A DNA stretch of 12,382 nucleotides, taken from contig CALAIJ010000091.1 of assembly GCA_937923365.1 (NCBI GenBank), positions 1 to 12,382 on the forward strand. Reading direction: 5' to 3'. Under the pieces are notes generated by a model. The model did not search any database. It saw only the letters and a list, made by a program, of their open reading frames with translations, and was not told the DNA's origin. This document shows, piece after piece, positions 6,641-12,382 of this stretch (positions are counted from its first letter, which is position 1; each line of letters starts with the position of its first letter). The translations under genes were made by a program, and so were the position numbers. This stretch comes from an uncultured Sulfitobacter sp. (GTDB lineage Bacteria > Pseudomonadota > Alphaproteobacteria > Rhodobacterales > Rhodobacteraceae).

Positions 6641-6849
6641 GCAACGCCAAGGGGCTGGATTGGCCCGCATTGATGCGGGCCGGAATCAAGGGGCTGGGGC
6701 TCACGCCTGATACTTTCTGGGCGCTCACACCCGCCGAATTGCAACTGATGCTGGGGACAGATGGTGCCAATGCGCCGCTGCTCAAAAGCGGATTGGAGGC
6801 CCTGATGGCCGCCTATCCAGACAAGTCCGAGGAGACGCCAGATGGATGA
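6637..6849 (+). CDS. g10.1: Second small tail assembly chaperone-like protein (GTG start)
   Basis: The product has 70 residues with LDWPALMRAGIKGLGLTPDTFWALTPAELQLML, the hallmark of the small phage tail assembly chaperone family found before the tape measure gene in GTA clusters. The GTG at 6637 forms GTGA with the g10 stop. There is no Shine-Dalgarno sequence just upstream, so termination-reinitiation is the likely mode. The first internal ATG, at codon 12, would remove part of the conserved segment. In place it corresponds to the T part of lambda G/GT, but here it is a separate gene rather than an obvious frameshift product. Confidence 0.88.
   Translation: MSNAKGLDWPALMRAGIKGLGLTPDTFWALTPAELQLMLGTDGANAPLLKSGLEALMAAYPDKSEETPDG
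6829..6834 (+). promoter_or_regulatory. Shine-Dalgarno sequence for the tape measure gene
   Basis: GAGGAG lies inside the last codons of g10.1, 7 nt before the ATG at 6842. Confidence 0.65.
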
Positions 6850-7501
6850 TTTTGACGATGTAGGCAGCCTTGAGGATAACGCACAGGGGCTGAACGGCAC
6901 CTTGGCACAGACCTCAGTTCTGGTGTCCGGTTTTGATGCGGAATTGCGTCGGATGCGCAGTTCCCTGGCCGGAACGGGGAAGGACGTCGCAACGCTGGAA
7001 AAAGGGCTCAGCAAGGGGCTGCGGCGGGCGTTCGACGGGGTCGTCTTTGACGGGATGAAGCTGTCTGACGCGCTCAAGACCGTTGCGGGTTCCATGGTCA
7101 ACACGGCCTATAACGCGGCCGTGCGGCCTGTGACCGATCACTTTGGCGGGTTGATCAGCCAAGGGGTCGGCAGCCTTGTGCAGGGCATCTTGCCTTTTGC
7201 CAATGGTGCGCCCTTTTCTCAAGGCAAGGTCATGCCGTTTGCGCAGGGCGGCGTCGTGTCGTCAGCGACGGCGTTCCCCATGCGGGGCGGCACCGGTTTG
7301 ATGGGCGAAGCGGGGCCAGAGGCGATCATGCCACTGGCGCGTGGCCCCGACGGCAAGTTGGGTGTGCGCGGCGCCGGTGGCGGGGGCACGTCCGTGGTGA
7401 TGAACATCTCCACCCCCGACGTGCAGGGCTTCCAGCGCAGTCAGAGCCAGATTGCCGCACAGATGAGCCGCGCCCTGAGCGCCGGCAACCGCAACAGATA
7501 A
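6842..7501 (+). CDS. g11: Short tail tape measure protein
   Basis: At 219 residues this is very short for a tape measure but usual for RcGTA-like particles. It sets tail length and probably passes into the recipient envelope during DNA ejection. The N-terminal ~100 residues are predicted helical and charged (LRRMRSSLAGTGKDVATLEKGLSKGL). A Gly/Phe-rich segment around residues 100-145 contains PFANGAPFSQGKVMPFAQGG. The C-terminus has the tape-measure signature LMGEAGPEAIMPLARGPDGK, followed by a Gly-rich linker and a last amphipathic helix. It overlaps g10.1 by 8 bp and has its own GAGGAG. The gap to g12 is 15 bp. Confidence 0.9.
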   Translation: MDDFDDVGSLEDNAQGLNGTLAQTSVLVSGFDAELRRMRSSLAGTGKDVATLEKGLSKGLRRAFDGVVFDGMKLSDALKTVAGSMVNTAYNAAVRPVTDHFGGLISQGVGSLVQGILPFANGAPFSQGKVMPFAQGGVVSSATAFPMRGGTGLMGEAGPEAIMPLARGPDGKLGVRGAGGGGTSVVMNISTPDVQGFQRSQSQIAAQMSRALSAGNRNR

Positions 7502-7516
7502 CGCAGGAGCAGACCC

Positions 7517-8149
7517 ATGGCCTTTCACGAAGTCAGATTTCCGACATCCCTCAGCTTTGGTGCCTTAGGTGGCCCGCAGCGGCGCACTGACGTGGTCACG
7601 CTGGCCAACGGCTATGAGGAGCGCAACACGCCCTGGGCCCACGCACGTCGTGTCTATGACGCCGGGTTGGGGCTGCGGTCGCTGGACGACCTGCAAGTGA
7701 TCATCGCCTTTTTCGAGGCGCGCATGGGGCAGATGCATGCGTTCCGCTGGAAAGACTGGGCGGATCACAAGTCAGGCAAAGCCAGTGAGGGTCTGGAGTA
7801 CGACGACGAGAGCATTGCCATCGGTGACGGAGAGACATCCGTCTTCCAGCTGGTGCGCAACTACACGTCAGGCGCGCAGACCTACAAGCGGCCCATCTCC
7901 AAACCCATCAAGGGCACGGTACGGGTCGGGGTCGAGCAGGACGAATACCGCGAAGGGGTACAGTTCGAAGTCGATGCCACCACGGGCTTGATCACTTTTG
8001 CGCATCCGCCCGATCTGGGCGTCGAGATATTCGCAGGCTACGAGTTTGACGTGCCCGTGCGCTTTGACACAGACCGGATCATGGCCTCTGTCGCCAGCTT
8101 TCAGGCAGGGCAAGTGCCCGATGTGCCCGTGATCGAGGTGCGTGTCTGA
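7517..8149 (+). CDS. g12: Distal tail protein (DUF2460)
   Basis: This 210-residue protein is the GTA distal tail protein of the DUF2460/TIGR02217 type, the ring that joins the tail tube to the baseplate hub. Family traits are FHEVRFPTSLSFGALGGPQR at the start, the segment VYDAGLGLRSLDDLQVIIAF, FRWKDWADH, and a C-terminal beta domain with FDVPVRFDTDRI. AGGAG at 7505-7509, 7 nt before the ATG, is a good ribosome binding site. The stop shares one base with the g13 start (TGATG). Confidence 0.92.
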   Translation: MAFHEVRFPTSLSFGALGGPQRRTDVVTLANGYEERNTPWAHARRVYDAGLGLRSLDDLQVIIAFFEARMGQMHAFRWKDWADHKSGKASEGLEYDDESIAIGDGETSVFQLVRNYTSGAQTYKRPISKPIKGTVRVGVEQDEYREGVQFEVDATTGLITFAHPPDLGVEIFAGYEFDVPVRFDTDRIMASVASFQAGQVPDVPVIEVRV

Positions 8150-9036
8150 TGGGGGGGATCACACAAGACCTGCAAGCGCATGTGCAGACAGCACATACCA
8201 CCTTGTGCCACGCATGGCAGATCATTCGCAAAGACGGCGTGCAATTTGCATTCACCGATCACGACCTGAACCTGACGTTCGAGGGCGTGAGCTTTAAGGC
8301 CAATAATGGTCTTGGGGCCAAGGCGCTCGCGCAGACCACAGGGCTTGCGGTGGACAACACCGAAGCCATCGGCGCGCTGAGCGACAGTGCCATTCGTGAA
8401 GACGAGATCGAGCAGGGCCGCTTTGACGGGGCCGAGGTCAGGACATGGCTGGTCAATTGGGCCGATGTGTCAGAGCGTTGGCTGCAGTTCCGCGGCACCA
8501 TCGGTGAGGTTCTGCGCACGGATGGCGCGTTTCGCGCCGAACTACGCGGCCTGACCGAAGCGCTGAACCGCCCGTTGGGCCGTGTCTATCAAAAGCCCTG
8601 CACAGACGTTCTGGGCGACAAGGCCTGCCGGGTCGATACGACCAACCCCGCGTTTTCAGTCACGCTTGAGGTGCAATCCGAAGAAGACGGCCGCGTGTTC
8701 TCGTGGGAGAACCTTGGCGGCTATGACGCAGGATGGTTTGTCAGAGGCCGGTTGGAGGTTGTGGACGGCCCGGCCAAGGGGCTTTGGGCACTGATCAAAC
8801 ACGACCGGTTCGAAGATGGCCTGCGCCGGATCGAACTGTGGGAGCCCATTCGCGGTGATGTCAGCGCAGGCACCTCCGTGCGGCTGATTGCAGGCTGCGA
8901 CAAGCGGCTGGATACCTGCAGGTTCAAGTTCGACAACATCGTCAACTTTCAGGGCTTTCCTGACTTGCCCAACGAAGACTGGTTGCTTGCTGTGCCCCGC
9001 TCCAGCGCGCCCAATACAGGCGGGTCCTTAAGATGA
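8149..9036 (+). CDS. g13: Baseplate hub protein with four-cysteine site (DUF2163/BR0599)
   Basis: This 295-residue tail-tip hub protein has an N-terminal DUF2163 domain (about 10-165; WQIIRKDGVQFAFTDHD is characteristic) and a C-terminal BR0599 domain (about 190-285; IVNFQGFPDLPNEDWL). Four cysteines form two pairs: C151-x8-C160 and C250-x6-C257. By analogy with lambda tail tip protein L, which binds an iron-sulfur cluster, these are likely metal-cluster ligands. I recall a similar assignment for the RcGTA hub. It should bind the distal tail ring above and the megatron below. It overlaps g12 by 1 bp and g14 by 4 bp. Confidence 0.92.
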   Translation: MGGITQDLQAHVQTAHTTLCHAWQIIRKDGVQFAFTDHDLNLTFEGVSFKANNGLGAKALAQTTGLAVDNTEAIGALSDSAIREDEIEQGRFDGAEVRTWLVNWADVSERWLQFRGTIGEVLRTDGAFRAELRGLTEALNRPLGRVYQKPCTDVLGDKACRVDTTNPAFSVTLEVQSEEDGRVFSWENLGGYDAGWFVRGRLEVVDGPAKGLWALIKHDRFEDGLRRIELWEPIRGDVSAGTSVRLIAGCDKRLDTCRFKFDNIVNFQGFPDLPNEDWLLAVPRSSAPNTGGSLR

Positions 9037-9479
9037 TAGAACAAGCCGCACAGGCCGTCGCGATTGCACGGGCCTGGAAGGGCACGCCTTATGTGCACCA
9101 ATCCGCGACCAAGGACGCCGGGTGCGATTGCCTTGGCCTGATCCGGGGGGTCTGGCGGCAATTGAACGGCGCCGAGCCACAGGTCATTCCGGCCTATTCC
9201 ATGGATTGGTCAGAGCCGCAGGGCCAAGAGGCGCTGTGGCAGGCTGCCACGCGGCATCTGGTTGCCAAGCCCAAAGACCAAGCCGCACCCGGTGATGTGT
9301 TGTTGTTCCGCATGCGGCAAGGATCCGTTGCCAAGCATCTGGGCTTGCAAGCGCAAACCGGCCCGCAGGCCAGTTTTGTGCACGCCTACTATCGACGCGG
9401 GGTCATCGAGAGCCCGCTCAGTGCGCCTTGGGCGCGCCGTATCGTTGCACGTTTTGAATTTCCCGAGGAGACGCTCTGA
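9033..9479 (+). CDS. g14: NlpC/P60 cell-wall peptidase of the tail tip
   Basis: This 148-residue cysteine peptidase is predicted to cut peptidoglycan stem peptides of the recipient during DNA delivery. The NlpC/P60 core is complete: Cys33 in GCDCLGLIRG (nucleophile), His102 in VAKHLGLQ and His117 in FVHAYYRRGV (third residue). The AWKGTPYVHQ entry to the domain also fits. There is no signal peptide, consistent with a particle component rather than a secreted host hydrolase. The start overlaps the g13 stop by 4 bp, and the stop shares one base with the g15 start. Confidence 0.93.
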   Translation: MIEQAAQAVAIARAWKGTPYVHQSATKDAGCDCLGLIRGVWRQLNGAEPQVIPAYSMDWSEPQGQEALWQAATRHLVAKPKDQAAPGDVLLFRMRQGSVAKHLGLQAQTGPQASFVHAYYRRGVIESPLSAPWARRIVARFEFPEETL

Positions 9480-12382
9480 TGGCCACTATTCTTCTTTCTG
9501 CGACCGGCGCTGCCATTGGTGGCAGTGTTGGGGGGACCCTTGCCGGTCTGTCTTCTGTCGCAATCGGGCGTGCCGTCGGTGCCACCTTGGGGCGCGTCGT
9601 CGACCAGCGGTTGCTGGGATCGGGGGGGCAGGCGGTTGAAACGGGCAAAGTGGACCGCTTCCGTCTGACCAGTGCCGGTGAAGGTGAGGCAATTGCCCAG
9701 CTTTACGGGCGTATGCGGATCGGTGGCCAGATGATCTGGGCCTCCGACTTTGTAGAGACCGTCACCGTGAGTGGCGGCGGCGGCAAGGGCAGTGCGCCCA
9801 CGCCCGAGACCACGGAGTATAGCTACTCTGTCTCGCTTGCTGTTGCCTTGTGCGAAGGGGAGATCACCAGCGTTGGTCGGGTCTGGGCCGACGGGGATGA
9901 GGTCGCACCCGATGATCTGAACATGCGCGTCTACACTGGCAGTGACACGCAATTGCCTGATCCCGTCATGGAAGCCACCGAAGGTGCGGGTGCCGTGCCT
10001 GCCTACCGCGGGACAGCCTATGTGGTTTTTGAGGACCTGTCGCTCGCAGCTTTTGGCAACCGCGTTCCGCAGTTCTCTTTCGAGGTCATCCGCCCGCAGC
10101 AGCGCGATACCCAAGGGGCAGAGTTCACGCCCGCATACGGCGTGCAGGGTGTCGCGTTGATCCCCGGTACGGGCGAATACGGGCTGGCAACCACGGCCGT
10201 GAACTACCGCGACGCTGCTGAGGATGCGCAATGGAGCGCCAACATCAATTCGCCCTCCGGCAAGTCCGATTTCCTCACCTCGCTTGAGACACTGGAAGAA
10301 GAGCTGCCGGAGATGAAAGCCGCATCACTTGTGGTATCCTGGTTCGGCGATGACCTGCGTTGCGCCAATTGTACGATCCGGCCCAAGGTCGAAGATGCGG
10401 TGATCGAAGGTGAGAATATGCCGTGGTCCGTCTCGGGTCTGACCCGCAGCACCGCCCAGGTGATTGTCGAACAAGACGGGCGGCCTATTTATGGTGGCAC
10501 ACCGACAGATGCGTCCGTGATCGAGGCCATTCAGGCGATGAACGCAGCGGGCAAGGCGGTCATGTTCTACCCGTTCATCCTGATGGATCAGGTGGACGGC
10601 AATACGCTGCCCGATCCCTACAGCGATGAGCAAACACAACCCAGCCTGCCGTGGCGCGGACGGATCACACTGTCCACAGCGCCCACCCGGGACAACAGCC
10701 CTGACGGCACGGCTGCGGCTGAAGCCGAAGTGGACGTGTTCTTTGGCACTGCAACGGCGGCTGATTTCGCCGTATCGGGCGGGCAAGTGACCTATAGCGG
10801 TCCGCCGGAATGGTCGCTCTCGCGGTTTATCCTGCATTATGCGGCCCTGTGTAAGGTGGCAGGCGGGGTCGATGCCTTCTGCATCAGCTCGGAAATGCGC
10901 GGGCTGACGCAAATCCGCGGGGCGGGCAACAGCTTTCCTGCGGTGGCGAAATTGCAGGCGCTCGCGGCTCAGGCGCGCATCCTTTTGGGAACAGGAACCA
11001 AGATCAGCTATGCCGCGGACTGGTCCGAGTATTTTGGCTATCAACCGCAAGACGGCACCGGCGACCGGTTCTTTCACCTTGACCCTTTGTGGGCAGATGA
11101 CGAGATCGATTTCATCGGGATCGACAATTACATGCCCTTGTCCGACTGGCGCGATACGCCTGACCATCTGGACGGGCAGATCCATGATGCGATCTATGAT
11201 CTGGACTACCTCAAAGGCAATATCGAAGGCGGCGAGGGCTACGACTGGTACTACCATTCCGAGGAGGCCCGCGCGGCGCAAATTCGCACGCCCATCACCG
11301 ATGGCGCGGATGACGAGCCTTGGGTCTACCGCTACAAGGATATCCGCAACTGGTGGTCCTTGCAGCACTTCGATCGGATCGGTGGCGTACGGCAGGCCGA
11401 TCACACCGCATGGGTGCCGATGTCCAAGCCCATCTGGTTCACCGAATACGGCTGTGCGGCCGTCGACAAGGGCACCAACGAGCCGAACAAGTTTCTGGAC
11501 CTCAAGAGTTCCGAAAGTGCTTTGCCGCGATTCTCGACGGGTGCGCGGGATGATTTGATCCAATTGCAATATCTAAGGGCGATGGCCGAGTATTGGGACG
11601 ATCCCAGCCACAACCCTGTCTCGCCCGAATACGAAGCACCGATGCTGGACATGTCGCGTGCCTTCGTCTGGGCGTGGGACGTGCGGCCCTATCCGTTCTT
11701 TCCCAACAACCGCGATCTCTGGAGCGATGGGGAGAATTATGCGCGCGGGCACTGGATCAACGGGCGGACTTCGGTGCGCACACTGGCCAGTGTGGTCAGC
11801 GAAATCTGCGACCGCGCCGGGCTTGTTCATTACAGCACGGAGGGGCTTTATGGCGCGGTCAGGGGCTATGTGGTCGACCAGATCACCGATGCACGCACGT
11901 CCCTGCAGCCGTTGATGATCCGCTTCGGCTTTGACGCGATTGAGCGGAACGGCCTCTTGGGGTTCCGCATGCGCGACGGGCTCGAGGCTGCACAGCTTGA
12001 TCCGGCGCGGCTAGCCATCAGTTCGGAACTGGACGGCACCACAGAGCAGGTGCGCGAGGCGGAAGCCGAAATCTCCGGTCGTGTGCGGCTGCGCTTTGTC
12101 CAGGCGGATGGCAATTTTGAGACCATCGCGGAAGAGGCTGTTCTTGCGGACGAGGCCACCCATGCGGTTTCTGCTTCCGAGCTGAACATGGCCCTGACCC
12201 GTACCGAAGGGCGCCAGATCACGGAACGCTGGCTTACCGAGACGCGTGTCTCTCGTGAAAGCGTGCGGCTGGCCTTGCCGCCCTCGCAACTTGCGCTGGG
12301 CGCAGGAGACATCATCGAATTGCCCGCCGAGGGGGAGGAACGTGCAGGCCTTTACCGGATCGACCGTGTCGAGCAATCGGAT
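9479..12382 (+). CDS. g15: Megatron tail hub/tip protein with TIM-barrel domain (3'-truncated by window)
   Basis: The frame is open for 968 codons from the ATG at 9479 to the window end without a stop. This is the giant GTA baseplate protein (RcGTA g15). Residues ~8-40 are a Gly/Ala-rich hydrophobic stretch (AAIGGSVGGTLAG and following), then a tail-hub region to about 330. A glycoside-hydrolase-like TIM barrel (GTA_TIM type) spans roughly 340-720, starting near VMFYPFILMD. It holds acidic residues in active-site-like places: Glu472 (SSEMRG), Asp514/Glu517 (ADWSEY) and Glu656 (FTEYGC). Residues after ~770 resemble the phage-tail-3/gpJ-like fold. The barrel could degrade cell-wall glycan or bind surface polysaccharide. 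It shares one base with the g14 stop. Confidence 0.95.
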   Translation, partial: MATILLSATGAAIGGSVGGTLAGLSSVAIGRAVGATLGRVVDQRLLGSGGQAVETGKVDRFRLTSAGEGEAIAQLYGRMRIGGQMIWASDFVETVTVSGGGGKGSAPTPETTEYSYSVSLAVALCEGEITSVGRVWADGDEVAPDDLNMRVYTGSDTQLPDPVMEATEGAGAVPAYRGTAYVVFEDLSLAAFGNRVPQFSFEVIRPQQRDTQGAEFTPAYGVQGVALIPGTGEYGLATTAVNYRDAAEDAQWSANINSPSGKSDFLTSLETLEEELPEMKAASLVVSWFGDDLRCANCTIRPKVEDAVIEGENMPWSVSGLTRSTAQVIVEQDGRPIYGGTPTDASVIEAIQAMNAAGKAVMFYPFILMDQVDGNTLPDPYSDEQTQPSLPWRGRITLSTAPTRDNSPDGTAAAEAEVDVFFGTATAADFAVSGGQVTYSGPPEWSLSRFILHYAALCKVAGGVDAFCISSEMRGLTQIRGAGNSFPAVAKLQALAAQARILLGTGTKISYAADWSEYFGYQPQDGTGDRFFHLDPLWADDEIDFIGIDNYMPLSDWRDTPDHLDGQIHDAIYDLDYLKGNIEGGEGYDWYYHSEEARAAQIRTPITDGADDEPWVYRYKDIRNWWSLQHFDRIGGVRQADHTAWVPMSKPIWFTEYGCAAVDKGTNEPNKFLDLKSSESALPRFSTGARDDLIQLQYLRAMAEYWDDPSHNPVSPEYEAPMLDMSRAFVWAWDVRPYPFFPNNRDLWSDGENYARGHWINGRTSVRTLASVVSEICDRAGLVHYSTEGLYGAVRGYVVDQITDARTSLQPLMIRFGFDAIERNGLLGFRMRDGLEAAQLDPARLAISSELDGTTEQVREAEAEISGRVRLRFVQADGNFETIAEEAVLADEATHAVSASELNMALTRTEGRQITERWLTETRVSRESVRLALPPSQLALGAGDIIELPAEGEERAGLYRIDRVEQSD

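Noticed and set aside
9389..10231. Minus-strand open frame (280 codons) across the g14-g15 junction
   Set aside because: It overlaps two confidently identified genes on the other strand and has no recognisable domain.
10325..11569. Long minus-strand open frame (414 codons) opposite g15
   Set aside because: It lies entirely within the recognised g15 coding frame. Long antisense frames are common in GC-rich genes with biased third positions, and the translation resembles no known protein.

Overview
The window is a nearly complete Rhodobacterales-type gene transfer agent (GTA) structural cluster, homologous to the RcGTA cluster of Rhodobacter capsulatus. It runs from the 3' part of the large terminase gene (g2) to the first 968 codons of the giant tail-hub gene (g15, 'megatron'). 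All fifteen genes are on the + strand, in the canonical order g2, g3, g3.5, g4, g5, g6, g7, g8, g9, g10, g10.1, g11, g12, g13, g14, g15. The high GC content, GC-rich third codon positions, protein sequences and gene order point to a Roseobacter-group or other Rhodobacterales alphaproteobacterium. The genus cannot be fixed from this window. g1, the main promoter, the 3' end of g15, the lysis genes and host regulators lie outside it.

Layout: positions 1-843 hold the DNA-packaging motor (terminase nuclease half). A 278-bp non-coding gap (844-1121) follows, with an intrinsic-terminator-like hairpin and two further hairpins. Positions 1122-4353 form the head module: portal, small membrane-anchored head protein, prohead protease and major capsid protein. 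A second gap (4354-4521) carries a long nested inverted repeat flanked by competing hairpins. Positions 4522-5857 encode the neck: adaptor, stopper and tail terminator. Positions 5901-7501 encode the tail tube, two small tail assembly chaperone-like proteins and a short tape measure. Positions 7517-12382 encode the tail tip: distal tail protein, hub with a four-cysteine putative Fe-S site, NlpC/P60 cell-wall peptidase and the megatron with a glycoside-hydrolase-like TIM barrel.

Together these would build a small siphovirus-like particle that packages host DNA and delivers it to other cells. Every reading frame is intact over its visible length, and the catalytic residues of the terminase nuclease, prohead protease and NlpC/P60 peptidase are present. 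The cluster therefore looks maintained rather than decaying. Genes from g6 on are mostly joined by 1-8 bp start/stop overlaps, which suggests translational coupling. Capsid (g5), tail tube (g9) and a few others have their own spaced Shine-Dalgarno sequences.

The system itself is known. The least explained parts are the two structured intergenic regions. No tRNA, rRNA, insertion sequence, CRISPR array or integrase was seen.
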